A stretch of 64,000 bases of DNA from Salinibacillus aidingensis (GTDB lineage Bacteria > Bacillota > Bacilli > Bacillales > Alkalibacillaceae). How positions within the stretch are numbered: the stretch's first letter is position 1; each line of letters begins with the position of its first letter. A program made the translations under genes and the position numbers. Shown in pieces: positions 49,636 through 58,893 of this stretch. The stretch is from contig NZ_BAAADO010000007.1 in NCBI RefSeq assembly GCF_039522525.1, positions 1 to 64,000 of the forward strand. The letters run 5' to 3'. The notes beneath the pieces are model-generated. The model made no database searches. It had not been told where the DNA came from and worked only from the letters and a program-made list of their open reading frames with translations.

Positions 49636-51107
49636 AATCGCTCGGTTATGGTTGTGGCTTGTCTGGATGTTTCCTCCATTAATTCTGACAGCTTTTGATG
49701 GTCATTGGATAAAGTATCAACGGTTGCATTCATTTCTTCTAAGCTGGCGGATGTCTGTTCAATAATAGCAGCCAGATCATTTGTGGAACGTTCTACGCCA
49801 TTGGATTGATTTTCAACCATCTCTGCCAGCTCGGTAAAGCTCTTTAACCCATGAGTTAAGTTCTGCAGGGTTCTGGTAATATGTTCAAAATAGCCTGTGA
49901 CATCATTTGTAGAGGAAACACTGTCTTTAATTGTTTCTTCACTTTGTCCCATCTTGTTAATGGCTTCCTGATTACTCTTATTTAATTCTACAAGATTTTT
50001 AGTGATTTTTTCCGTCGTCTGGCCTGTGACATCAGCCAACTTTCGAATTTCATCAGCTACAACAGCAAAGCCTGATCCAGCTTCACCTGCCCGCGCGGCT
50101 TCAATTGATGCATTTAAGGCAAGCAGGTTGGTCTGCTCTGTAATATCCTTGATCGAATCCGCGAATGTATTTGTTTCCTCAATTTTTTCAGTTAAAACGC
50201 CAAATGTCTCATTTAAGGATTGAATAATTTTTTCCAGGTTATAAATATGGCTGGATAAGGTTTCAATTCTATCCTGACCATCGTAGGCGAGATTCTTGGC
50301 TTCATTTGATTCCTCGTATAGTGATGTGGATGTTTGATAGACCTCCTGAGCACTTGATCGGGTACCTTTTGTGCTTTCGGCAATTTCAGATATTTGTTCC
50401 GTTTGAGATTGACTTCCCAGGGATATTTCATGAATTGTGGAAGCCATTTCCTTCTGGGCACTTAAATTTGTTTGTAAATGCTCGTTGGCTGATTCAATAT
50501 TTTCTGTAATGGACGAGACACTGTCTTCCAACTGGGTCTTTTGCTCTTCCTTCCGTTTAGTCTCTTCTTCTGATTGAATCAGTAACTCCTCAATTTTTTT
50601 ATCCTGCTGATTGGATAGATGAATGATGACGTAGAAAATCACACCCATTAATAGATAAACCAGCATATAGGTAGGGAAGATGGCTTTGATGACTTCCTGC
50701 TCCGGAGCAGCCATCACCAGATTCGCAATGACGGTAATAAGTCCTAATATAAACCCTTGAAGAAAGATTTTTGTATGTAAATGAATCGCTGAATATACGG
50801 TAAGAAATAATAAAATAACCATAACATCCAGGGTACTGCTATCAAAAATAATGCTGACTAAACAAAATAAGTAAACGATCCAAATAAAAATGGACGGTAA
50901 AATATTAGGCTTTTTAAGTGCCTTCTGAAGGATGAAATAAGAAAGCCATAAACAAAGCAGCTCTGTACTGTAGATCCCGGTGTTAAAACCTTCTCCCTGT
51001 ATAATGGATAGTGTCAAGGCGGCGACAAGAGAGATTGACATGGTGACAACCATTAAAGTGTTCTTTTTGAATGTATTGCTCTTACGCATATGTTCTATAC
51101 TGCTCAT
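49632..51107 (-). CDS. Methyl-accepting chemotaxis-type protein without periplasmic sensor
   Basis: A 491-residue receptor. The N-terminal part (about 25-170) is made of six closely spaced membrane helices instead of the usual outside sensor. A coiled coil (KKIEELLIQSEEETKRKEEQ) leads into the signalling domain, with the hairpin tip ITEQTNLLALNASIEAARAG then EAGSGFAVVADEIRKLA. CheA/CheW contact is expected there. The start follows AGGGGGAAT at two ATGs (51110, 51107). It may sense membrane or energy state. Confidence 0.85.
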   Translation of the reverse strand: MSSIEHMRKSNTFKKNTLMVVTMSISLVAALTLSIIQGEGFNTGIYSTELLCLWLSYFILQKALKKPNILPSIFIWIVYLFCLVSIIFDSSTLDVMVILLFLTVYSAIHLHTKIFLQGFILGLITVIANLVMAAPEQEVIKAIFPTYMLVYLLMGVIFYVIIHLSNQQDKKIEELLIQSEEETKRKEEQKTQLEDSVSSITENIESANEHLQTNLSAQKEMASTIHEISLGSQSQTEQISEIAESTKGTRSSAQEVYQTSTSLYEESNEAKNLAYDGQDRIETLSSHIYNLEKIIQSLNETFGVLTEKIEETNTFADSIKDITEQTNLLALNASIEAARAGEAGSGFAVVADEIRKLADVTGQTTEKITKNLVELNKSNQEAINKMGQSEETIKDSVSSTNDVTGYFEHITRTLQNLTHGLKSFTELAEMVENQSNGVERSTNDLAAIIEQTSASLEEMNATVDTLSNDHQKLSELMEETSRQATTITERF

Positions 51108-51286
51108 CATATTCCCCCTGATCTTGTTGAAAATTGTCAACTATGTATTTACGTCCTATTATATGTCTTTTTCCTCTTTTTGTCATACCAATATATGTAA
51201 AACTGGTTATCTTTAATAAAATTTATAAAAAGTTTGACGTTTTTGTGAACATTGTGAATAATATATAGTATAAGGGGGTTGGGAAA

Positions 51287-51526
51287 ATGAACACCAATCA
51301 AAGGATATTGAATGCTGTAAAACTTACAGGCGGGTTGATTCTGTTAGCCGGAATTGTATTATTTGCTATCGGACTGTTTGAAAGCCATTACAGTATTCTG
51401 GTTTCTATTGGAACGGGAACCATTATAGGGGCCGTGTTTATTTTTCTAATGGGAGTTTTTCTTGTGATATCAGAGGAAATAGTGGAGAAAAAATCAAGCA
51501 GAGCAGAAAACATGAAGAAGATTTAA
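51287..51526 (+). CDS. Small two-helix membrane protein, unknown
   Basis: Seventy-nine residues with two membrane helices (GLILLAGIVLFAIGLF; GAVFIFLMGVFLVI) and a charged tail EEIVEKKSSRAENMKKI. Not recognised. AAGGGGGTTGGG precedes the ATG. Convergent with qoxD, sharing a terminator. Confidence 0.6.
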   Translation: MNTNQRILNAVKLTGGLILLAGIVLFAIGLFESHYSILVSIGTGTIIGAVFIFLMGVFLVISEEIVEKKSSRAENMKKI

Positions 51527-51557
51527 AAAGGAGAGCGCCTTTTGACGCTCTCTTTTA
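51526..51557. terminator. Bidirectional terminator (qoxD side)
   Basis: Arms GAGAGCG and CGCTCTC flanked by AAAAAG and TTTTAAT. It can end both the small membrane gene and the qox operon. Confidence 0.75.
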
Positions 51558-51561
51558 ATCT

Positions 51562-51846
51562 TTAAATATATCCCCAGGCAAGGGCGAGCAAGGAGCCGAA
51601 TATCGTTACTAATGCAATGATCAGCCCATAGTAGATGTTTGTATAAATGGCTCCTTTATCCTTTGATTCTCCAGCATGCATAAACACAACCAGCTGAAGA
51701 GCGGCCTGAGCAAATGCTGTAATAAGCAGAATCGTTAAACCGACTGTAAATGAAACATCGTAAAAGTAAACCAGCAGAGCCACAATTGTAAGGATTAATG
51801 ACCCTGCAAAACCCATGACATGTTTACGTGGAAATAGTTCTTTCAT
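51562..51846 (-). CDS. qoxD: Cytochrome aa3 quinol oxidase subunit IV
   Basis: A 94-residue subunit with three membrane helices: HVMGFAGSLILTIVALLVYF, ILLITAFAQAALQLVVFMHA and YYGLIIALVTIFGSLLALAW. FAQAALQLVVFMHAGE is typical of QoxD/CyoD. It is the last gene of qoxABCD, one base after qoxC. Confidence 0.93.
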   Translation of the reverse strand: MKELFPRKHVMGFAGSLILTIVALLVYFYDVSFTVGLTILLITAFAQAALQLVVFMHAGESKDKGAIYTNIYYGLIIALVTIFGSLLALAWGYI

Positions 51847-51847
51847 C

Positions 51848-52444
51848 TTACATCATTCCTTTCAGGTAGACGAAGCTGAAAATAAAGATCCATACGACGT
51901 CTAAGAAATGCCAGTAAAGAGAAAATATGAATGATTTATTGGTCGTCTCTGGTGTTAAGCCACGTTTTTTAATTTGCATCATAATGAATATCCCCCAGAA
52001 TAATCCAAAGGTTACGTGGGCTCCGTGAGTTCCCAATGTTGTAAGCAGAATCGATGTGAAACCACTGGTCTGCAGTGATGCCCCTTCATGTACATAATGG
52101 GTAAATTCATAGATTTCCAGCCCAAGGAAACAGACCCCTAAGAGAAGGGTGATTGCGAAAAAGGCTTGCATCGCTTTCTGTCTGCCTAATCGCATAGCAT
52201 GCACACCCAGGCCAATGGTGAAACTGCTTGTTAATAGAATAAAGGTTTCAAGCATAATCGGTGTAATAGTGAAAATTTCCTCCCCGGATGGTCCACTTCC
52301 TGTTCGGTTTTCAAGCAGGAAGTAGGACGCAAAAAGGGTAGCAAACAGCATAATTTCTGCACCGATAAAGATCCAAAAGCCTAATATATTAAGGTTGTTT
52401 TGTTCTGTACTATATTCAAGAGGCTGCGTTTTTTCTATACTCAT
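51848..52444 (-). CDS. qoxC: Cytochrome aa3 quinol oxidase subunit III
   Basis: A 198-residue COX3-type subunit with five membrane helices. NILGFWIFIGAEIMLFATLF and TTLGTHGAHVTFGLFWGIFI then YWHFLDVVWIFIFSFVYL are diagnostic. The start overlaps the qoxB stop (ATGA, 52441-52444), indicating translational coupling. Confidence 0.95.
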   Translation of the reverse strand: MSIEKTQPLEYSTEQNNLNILGFWIFIGAEIMLFATLFASYFLLENRTGSGPSGEEIFTITPIMLETFILLTSSFTIGLGVHAMRLGRQKAMQAFFAITLLLGVCFLGLEIYEFTHYVHEGASLQTSGFTSILLTTLGTHGAHVTFGLFWGIFIMMQIKKRGLTPETTNKSFIFSLYWHFLDVVWIFIFSFVYLKGMM

Positions 52445-54390
52445 GATTTAGCACCCCCTAATTTTTCTTCGGTCTCTTTAATATGATCCACCGACAGATG
52501 GTGCCCATGATCCTGCTCCAGGGAACGGTGAGCCATACAGCCAAATATACCAATGGCCGAAATAATCGCCAGAATCCATAAGCTGAATACCATCGCAAAA
52601 CCGAATACAAAGAAGAAAGCACTCATGATAAACGGAACACCGCTGTTATTTGGCATGTGAATTTCTTCGTATTTTCCTTTAAACAGGTTTCCGTTGTTCT
52701 TCTTGTGATTCCAGAATGCGTCACGAGTGGTAACCTCTGGTGTAACCGCGAAATTATATTCCGGAACCGGGCTGTGTGTTGCCCATTCTAAGGAACGTGC
52801 ATTCCAAGGATCTGCAGGTATATCTCTGGATGCATATCGTGTACTGTAGTAAATGTTGTAAACGATAATCACAAACCCTATAGCCAGCATAATGGCTCCA
52901 ACAAAGGCAATCATGTTCCAAATACCGAATCCAGTTGCTTCGGAATAGGTGTACATCCGGCGTGCCTGACCGTCAAGACCTGAAATAAACATCGGGAAGA
53001 AGGCGACACAGGTACCAATTCCGATCAACCATGCTGCCCATTTTCCGAGTTTTTCGTTCAGCATGAAGCCAAACATCTTTGGCCACCAGTACGTGAGGCC
53101 AGCAAGCATAGCGAATACAACACCTGGAATAATCACTAAGTGGAAGTGAGCAACAAGGAACATCGTATTATGATACTGATAGTCAGCAGCTGACATCGCC
53201 AGCATAACCCCTGTTACACCACCAATGGTAAAGATCGGAATAAACAGCAGGGAATATAGCATCGGTGTTGTAATCCGTATCTTCCCTTTCCATAGCGTAA
53301 ATAACCAGTTAAAGATTTTAATTCCTGTTGGTACAGCAATCGCCATCGTTGTAATGGAGAAAATACTGTTGACCAACGCGCCCTGCCCCATCGTAAAGAA
53401 GTGGTGAACCCATACAAGGAAAGACAGCAGGGAAATGATCACCATTGAGGCAACCATTGATTTATAGCCATAAAGATTTCGGCCTGAAAATGTTGGGATG
53501 ACCTCACTATAGACACCGAAAGCAGGCAGAATCAGAATATAAACTTCAGGATGTCCCCAAACCCAGAACAGGTTGGCCCAAAGCATATCCATACCACCGT
53601 TTCCGGTTGTAAAGAAGTGAGTCGCAAACAGACGATCCATAGTTCCCATCGCCAGAGCTACTGTTAACACTGGGAAGGCAAACACAATAATGATATTGGT
53701 AATAAGCGCTGACCAGGTAAACATTGGCATTTTCATAAGGGTCATGCCAGGTGCTCTCATTTTCAGGATGGTGGCAATAAAGTTAATTCCGGTCATCAGC
53801 GTTCCTATACCGGATATTTGAATCGCAATCATATAGTAGTTGGTTCCAACAGACTTACTAAATTCATTTCCAGCCAGAGGGAAGTAAGAAGTCCAGCCTG
53901 CATCAGGTGAGCCCCCAACTATGAATGAAATGTTAAATAGCATCGCTCCCATAAAGAATAACCAGAAGCTCAAAGCGTTTAATCTTGGGAAAGCAACGTC
54001 CCGGGCCCCAATTTGTAAGGGCACAACGTAGTTCATTAGGGCAATGATAAAAGGCATTGCCATAAAGAAGATCATGACAACTCCATGTGTTGAAAAGATC
54101 TCATTATAATGCTGGGAGTCCAGCAATGTATTATCGGGTACTGCGAGCTGAGCACGCATCATAATAGCGTCCACGCCACCACGGAATAACATGAGTATGG
54201 CAGAAATTAAATACATAATCCCAATACGTTTATGGTCAACCGTTGTCAGCCATTCGCGCCATAGATATCCCCATTTTTTAAAATAGGTCAGACCTACGAT
54301 AATGGCAATGGTGGTAAGGACAATCGCTACCATCGCTGCATAAATTGCAGGACTGGGATGAGGTATGGCAAATCGTTCAAAAAACTCCAT
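52441..54390 (-). CDS. qoxB: Cytochrome aa3 quinol oxidase subunit I
   Basis: The 649-residue catalytic subunit with heme a, heme a3 and CuB. Key strings: WLTTVDHKRIGIMYLISAI, the CuB region WGHPEVYILILPAFGVYSEV (His-Glu-Val-Tyr), VWVHHFFTMG (two CuB His), and HFHLVIIPG (heme ligands). GGAGC precedes the ATG. Takes electrons from menaquinol and pumps protons. Confidence 0.97.
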   Translation of the reverse strand: MEFFERFAIPHPSPAIYAAMVAIVLTTIAIIVGLTYFKKWGYLWREWLTTVDHKRIGIMYLISAILMLFRGGVDAIMMRAQLAVPDNTLLDSQHYNEIFSTHGVVMIFFMAMPFIIALMNYVVPLQIGARDVAFPRLNALSFWLFFMGAMLFNISFIVGGSPDAGWTSYFPLAGNEFSKSVGTNYYMIAIQISGIGTLMTGINFIATILKMRAPGMTLMKMPMFTWSALITNIIIVFAFPVLTVALAMGTMDRLFATHFFTTGNGGMDMLWANLFWVWGHPEVYILILPAFGVYSEVIPTFSGRNLYGYKSMVASMVIISLLSFLVWVHHFFTMGQGALVNSIFSITTMAIAVPTGIKIFNWLFTLWKGKIRITTPMLYSLLFIPIFTIGGVTGVMLAMSAADYQYHNTMFLVAHFHLVIIPGVVFAMLAGLTYWWPKMFGFMLNEKLGKWAAWLIGIGTCVAFFPMFISGLDGQARRMYTYSEATGFGIWNMIAFVGAIMLAIGFVIIVYNIYYSTRYASRDIPADPWNARSLEWATHSPVPEYNFAVTPEVTTRDAFWNHKKNNGNLFKGKYEEIHMPNNSGVPFIMSAFFFVFGFAMVFSLWILAIISAIGIFGCMAHRSLEQDHGHHLSVDHIKETEEKLGGAKS

Positions 54391-54479
54391 CCTGATTGCT
54401 CCTTTCAGTAAATGTCATGAATGTGTTTTTCGGTATAAATGAATCTCGTAAACTTTGAAAACAAAAATCTATCGTAAAT

Positions 54480-55358
54480 CTATTCATTCGTGTTCATATT
54501 CTTACTGTCGTGATTCTCTTCCTTCATTGATGAACCATGCTTTTCAGGAGGCGGCATAAAGTCTAAATGTGTGCCTTTAAATGTCAATTGACCTAAATGA
54601 CCCGGCTCCAGCAGTTCATTAAACCGTTTTTCTGTAATCGGTTCAGCTGTCTGTTTTACCTCATCTACCCACTCATCAAATTCCTTTGGTGGAACAGCCT
54701 TTACGTTAAATGTATTTTCGGCAAAGCCTTTACCACTGAAGTTTGCATTTCGTCCCATATATTCACCGGGAACATCAGCAGCTAAGTGTAAAGTAGTAAT
54801 CATATCGGCCATAGCGTATTTTTGCCCGCCTAATTGCGGAATCCAAAAGCTTGTAATCGGACCATAAGAGTAAAGTTTGAATTCTAATGGTCGATCAGTT
54901 GGAACATATAAGTAATTGACCGTTTCGATATCCTGCTCCGGATAACTGAAATGCCATTTCCAGTTTGAAGATGATGCATAGATAACTAACGGTTCTTTAT
55001 CTTCATATCCTTCTGGGGTGGATTCTACGGCATAGTTACTTTGAACCGAAACAAAGGAGAGAAATGTCACAATTAAAATAGGAACAACGACTACAATGGT
55101 CTCAACAATCGGATTTCCTTCGATGTGAGGTGGTTCATAATCATCCGGCTGTTTAGAAGCGCGATATTTTAAAAGGATAAAGGTCAGAATCCCAAATACG
55201 ACAACCACAATGACTGACATGAGAACGATGGATAGTTTAATCACATCCGCCTGCGTTTCAGCTTGTGGTCCTTTAGGATCTAAAACGAGTAAATCACAGC
55301 CTGATAATATCGTAAAAGCAGTAAATACAATGGATAGGAAAGCCCATTTCATTTTCAT
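54480..55358 (-). CDS. qoxA: Cytochrome aa3 quinol oxidase subunit II
   Basis: A 292-residue lipoprotein (LSGC lipobox) with two membrane helices and an outside cupredoxin domain. The CuA cysteines and histidines are absent (SFWIPQLGGQKYAMADMITT), as expected for a quinol rather than cytochrome c oxidase. First gene of qoxABCD, with an 89-base gap before qoxB. Two TGTGA-N6-TCACT-like boxes lie upstream. Confidence 0.95.
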   Translation of the reverse strand: MKMKWAFLSIVFTAFTILSGCDLLVLDPKGPQAETQADVIKLSIVLMSVIVVVVFGILTFILLKYRASKQPDDYEPPHIEGNPIVETIVVVVPILIVTFLSFVSVQSNYAVESTPEGYEDKEPLVIYASSSNWKWHFSYPEQDIETVNYLYVPTDRPLEFKLYSYGPITSFWIPQLGGQKYAMADMITTLHLAADVPGEYMGRNANFSGKGFAENTFNVKAVPPKEFDEWVDEVKQTAEPITEKRFNELLEPGHLGQLTFKGTHLDFMPPPEKHGSSMKEENHDSKNMNTNE

Positions 55359-55409
55359 GCAGGTACCCCTTTCTATTAAAAGTGAATCAATGGACTTGAT
55401 TTAAGAAGG

Positions 55410-55425
55410 TGTGATACTTATCACT
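55410..55425. promoter_or_regulatory. Fnr/CRP-like box 1 before qoxA
   Basis: TGTGATACTTATCACT, nine of ten conserved positions of TGTGA-N6-TCACA. It lies 52 bases before the qoxA start. Confidence 0.5.
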
Positions 55426-55475
55426 ATCTCTATAGTGTTAATGTTATTTTAGCGGTATGGTATTTCTCAAGAAAA

Positions 55476-55491
55476 AGTGATGCATTTCACA
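55476..55491. promoter_or_regulatory. Fnr/CRP-like box 2 before qoxA
   Basis: AGTGATGCATTTCACA, again nine of ten conserved positions. Its centre is 66 bases from box 1. On the minus strand it also resembles a Rex half site (TTGTGAAAT). Confidence 0.5.
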
Positions 55492-55616
55492 AAAAGTTCA
55501 TAAGAAATCAACGAATTTGTGACGGATATGATAAAAGTGTGACAAATCGGGCTTTAATATTTCGTCTATTCAAACTTGTCCACCATATTATGTGGGGCGT
55601 ATCGACAATGGAGCGA

Positions 55617-55648
55617 AAAAAGCATACCCGTTTATGGGTATGCTTTAA
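55617..55648 (-). terminator. Terminator of the ABC-F gene
   Basis: Read on the minus strand: AAAGCATACCC and GGGTATGCTTT, then TTTCGC. The first arm starts at the stop codon of the gene. Confidence 0.75.
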
Positions 55649-57546
55649 CGATACTGTTCTTCAATGAGCAGGGACAGTTCTTCCCAGCGTTCCATCGCTT
55701 TTTCCAGTTTTTCTTTTGTTTCCTGTTGTTCCTCGAATAAATGCTGAGCTTTTTCAACATCACTGCCGGCCTGCTCAATTTCAGCTTGTAATTCCTCTAT
55801 CCGTTCTTCCAATTCAGTAATGTGGTCTTCTATGGTTCCCCATTCTTTCTGTTCATGATAGGAAAGCTTTTTCCGTTTCTGCTTTTGCGGCTTTTGGTTT
55901 TTTTCCTCTTTGTGCAGCTCTTTTTTCTGCTGTTCCTCATGCTGTTTTTCTTCTTTTTTTACGTCCATATATTCTGAATAGCTTCCATAATAAATACGTA
56001 TTTGTCCATTTTCTTCAAAAGACAGCAGACGATTTACTGTACGATCAAGGAAATAGCGGTCGTGGGATACGGTTATGACAACCCCCGGGAATTCATCCAG
56101 ATAATTTTCAAGAATGGATAAAGTCTGGATATCCAGATCGTTGGTTGGTTCATCTAAGAATAATACATTCGGCTCTTTCATGAGTATACTTAATAAATAG
56201 AGCCGGCGCCGTTCCCCTCCGGATAGCCGGTAAATATAGGTCCACTGCATACTCCTTGGGAACAGGAAGCGTTCCAGCATTTGCTCCGCAGTAATGTAAT
56301 CCCCGTTGGAGGTTCGGATTACCTCAGCGCTTTGCTTAATATATTCAATGACTCGCAGGTTTTCATCCAGTTCCAGACTTTCCTGGGTGTAATAGCCGAT
56401 CTTAACGGTTTTTCCAATATCAATATAGCCATCATCGGGCTGTATGCGACCAGCCATCATATTGAGCAGGGTCGTTTTTCCACTTCCATTAGGACCGATA
56501 ATTCCGATTCGGTCCTTTGGTGTAATGAGAAAACTGAAGTCCTTTAACAGCGGTCGATCTTCAAACTGTTTTGAAACGGATTCTAATTCGATGACCTGTT
56601 TTCCCAATCTTGAGGTGCTGAGTTCTATATCAAACGTTTGATTGGTTTGCTGGGGAGTCTGATTTTTCAACTCCTCGACCCTTTGTTTACGTGCTTTTTG
56701 TTTCGTGGAACGGGCTTTCGCTCCCCGGCGCAGCCATGCAAGCTCATGTCTAAGTGTATTTTGCCGTTTTTGTTCATTGATTTGGGCCTGCTCTTCTCGT
56801 TCGGCTTTCTTTTCCAGAAAGACTTCGTAGTTTCCTTCGTATTGGTATAAGTTGCCTTGATCCAGCTCAAAAATCTGATTGGTCACACGATTAAGGAAAT
56901 AGCGGTCGTGGGTAACAAGAATGAGAGCCCCTTCGTAGTGGGACAAATATTCCTCCAGCCATTCGATGGTTTCATTATCTAAATGGTTGGTTGGCTCATC
57001 CATGATCAGAATATCTGCTGGCTGAATCAGGGATTTGGCAATGGCCACTCGTTTTTTCTGTCCCCCGGATAAGGCGTGTACCGGATGGGAGAAGGTCGTG
57101 ATTCCCAGACGTGTCAGGACGGTTTTGGCCAGTGCATTAGCATCCCAGGCATTGTCTTCGTCCATCTTTTGCTGAGCAGCCAAAAGCTGCTCCTGTTTTT
57201 GTGGGCTTTGAGGATCTGCATTTAAGTGAGCTAATGCTCTCTCATAGTTGCGCATGGTCTCCATGATTTGGGAGTTTCCGGCATAAATATACTCCAGCAC
57301 AGTTTCGGAGCCATCAAATTCAGGGTTTTGCGGTAAGTATTCAATATGAAAGTGCTTAGCATGGTCAACCTGTCCTTCTTCAGCTGAATCCAGTCCCGCA
57401 ATGACTTTAAGAAGCGTAGATTTTCCTGTACCATTGACCCCGATCAAACCAATCCGGTCATTTTCCTCAACTGTAAAAGAAATATGATCAAATAACACCT
57501 TTTCTCCATATGTTTTCGTTAAATTCTCTATGTTTAATAAACTCAT
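55645..57546 (-). CDS. yfmR: ABC-F ATPase, YfmR/Uup type
   Basis: A 633-residue ABC-F protein with two nucleotide-binding domains and no membrane part. Walker A GVNGTGKST and GPNGSGKTT; signatures LSGGQKKRVAIAK and LSGGERRRLYLLS; Walker B ILIMDEPTNHLD and VLFLDEPTNDLD. The linker HELAWLRRGAKARSTKQKAR is typical of Uup/YfmR, and a long C-terminal coiled coil follows. Members act on stalled ribosomes. The GGTGCC motif forms its leader, with GGTGGTGACAGG before the ATG. Confidence 0.85.
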   Translation of the reverse strand: MSLLNIENLTKTYGEKVLFDHISFTVEENDRIGLIGVNGTGKSTLLKVIAGLDSAEEGQVDHAKHFHIEYLPQNPEFDGSETVLEYIYAGNSQIMETMRNYERALAHLNADPQSPQKQEQLLAAQQKMDEDNAWDANALAKTVLTRLGITTFSHPVHALSGGQKKRVAIAKSLIQPADILIMDEPTNHLDNETIEWLEEYLSHYEGALILVTHDRYFLNRVTNQIFELDQGNLYQYEGNYEVFLEKKAEREEQAQINEQKRQNTLRHELAWLRRGAKARSTKQKARKQRVEELKNQTPQQTNQTFDIELSTSRLGKQVIELESVSKQFEDRPLLKDFSFLITPKDRIGIIGPNGSGKTTLLNMMAGRIQPDDGYIDIGKTVKIGYYTQESLELDENLRVIEYIKQSAEVIRTSNGDYITAEQMLERFLFPRSMQWTYIYRLSGGERRRLYLLSILMKEPNVLFLDEPTNDLDIQTLSILENYLDEFPGVVITVSHDRYFLDRTVNRLLSFEENGQIRIYYGSYSEYMDVKKEEKQHEEQQKKELHKEEKNQKPQKQKRKKLSYHEQKEWGTIEDHITELEERIEELQAEIEQAGSDVEKAQHLFEEQQETKEKLEKAMERWEELSLLIEEQYR

Positions 57547-57547
57547 T

Positions 57548-57577
57548 GGTGCCTGTCACCACCCGAAATTTGTCGAA
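57548..57577. repeat. GGTGCCTGTCACC motif, copy 2
   Basis: The same 30-base motif as at 44951, here lying one base upstream of the start codon of the minus-strand ABC-F gene, so that it includes the ribosome-binding region. Confidence 0.7.
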
Positions 57578-57666
57578 TTATTTAGTGTCTATAAACTAAC
57601 ATGAATAGTATATCATTTAAAGGAAGAGGGGTGGAATAAAAGGGCTAATAATTTAATTCACAAATA

Positions 57667-58713
57667 CTACTGGATCTGAACGGGTTGTTCATGTGTATAT
57701 TCAAATTCAAAATCATTTCCCATGTTATCAGGCTGTTTTGTATGATAATGATAGGATACACCGATTCCTTTTTTTATAACATATTCTTCTTCATAACGAT
57801 TATTGGGATAGCCCTCTATTCCATTTATAAAGGATGAAACTCGAATTTCATCGTCCTTTTTATCTGTAATTTCCGAGGTCATAGAATAGGTTTCTCCATC
57901 GATTGAGACTTCCTGTTCCCAGGCGGAGCCCTTTTGCACATGATATGGAAGGATCATGCGGGTCGGAGCGATGCCATAAGGAAATGGGAAGATGTTTTCT
58001 GTGGAATTTGTTGCCGGATCATGGACTTGATAGACTCTTCCATCTCTTACAAGATAGCTAATAAAAAAGAATGGTGATCCTGCACTCGCTGGGTCTTCTA
58101 CTTGAACATAATTCTCAAAGAGGGACTCGTGAGTTTCAGGCTCTGATGCTTGTTGAACCTGTACAGCACCATGGGAATATTCAAAGAGTCCGGAATAAAT
58201 GATTCCTTCTTTATCCTTGATATCAAACCAATCCTGTAACTGTTTATTCTTCGTTTTTGTAAGAACATAATAGAGAAGGGATAATTCATTTTCGTTTAAC
58301 TGATCCGACGAATGATCGAGCTTCTGTATATCAGAAAAGCCAAGGTCGGTCAAATCCTCTTGCACGACATTCTGAGTCTCTCTGTCTATTGATTGATAAG
58401 CCTTGTAAGTTTCTTTTAAAGACACTGGCTGCAATAGGTTAGGTTCCATTTGCGTATAAAAGTCATCGGGCCTTTCTAAGTGCTTATAAGCCGGAACTTT
58501 AATGCCTGAGTTTTTATGCTGATTCTGCGCTGGTGATGTGTCTATTTCCTTTTCTTCTTCTTCTGAGTTTATTTTCTCCTCTTCTCCCTGATTGTCTGGT
58601 GGATTAGATATAGTCTGACCATTCTGAGAGTTGGACTTAGCACCATCCTCACAAGCGGTCAATAGTAAACTGAATAGAAACAGGCCAGCCATAAACCTTT
58701 TTTTTAAAATCAT
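57667..58713 (-). CDS. Lipoprotein, unknown function
   Basis: About 348 residues. Signal peptide with lipobox FSLLLTAC, then a long acidic, Asn/Gln-rich linker (to about 75) and a folded domain of unknown family with FFISYLVRDGRVYQVHDPAT and the repeated pattern EVSIDGETYSMTSEI. Likely attached to the outer face of the membrane. GGAGG lies upstream; starts at residues ATG 58713, GTG 58716 or ATG 58734 are possible. Single gene. Confidence 0.7.
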   Translation of the reverse strand: MILKKRFMAGLFLFSLLLTACEDGAKSNSQNGQTISNPPDNQGEEEKINSEEEEKEIDTSPAQNQHKNSGIKVPAYKHLERPDDFYTQMEPNLLQPVSLKETYKAYQSIDRETQNVVQEDLTDLGFSDIQKLDHSSDQLNENELSLLYYVLTKTKNKQLQDWFDIKDKEGIIYSGLFEYSHGAVQVQQASEPETHESLFENYVQVEDPASAGSPFFFISYLVRDGRVYQVHDPATNSTENIFPFPYGIAPTRMILPYHVQKGSAWEQEVSIDGETYSMTSEITDKKDDEIRVSSFINGIEGYPNNRYEEEYVIKKGIGVSYHYHTKQPDNMGNDFEFEYTHEQPVQIQ

Positions 58714-58763
58714 CACGATATTCAAATCCTCCATTTCTTAACAATGAACCTTCCCTAACAAAA

Positions 58764-58818
58764 ATAAAGTAAAACTTCCATCAGTGGGGGGATTACGGCC
58801 AGTTCATGCGTGATAAAT
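58764..58818 (-). repeat. Dispersed repeat R1, short form, minus strand
   Basis: Read on the minus strand: TTTATCACGCATGAACTGGC, CCGTAATCCCCCCACTGATG, GAAGTTTTACTTTAT. Same short form as 36129-36186, in the opposite orientation. Confidence 0.75.
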
Positions 58819-58893
58819 TTATGACATGATATGTTATACTATTCACCGTTATCCTTTTTATGTCATGAATCTGTGAGGTTGGGAGAAGTGAAA

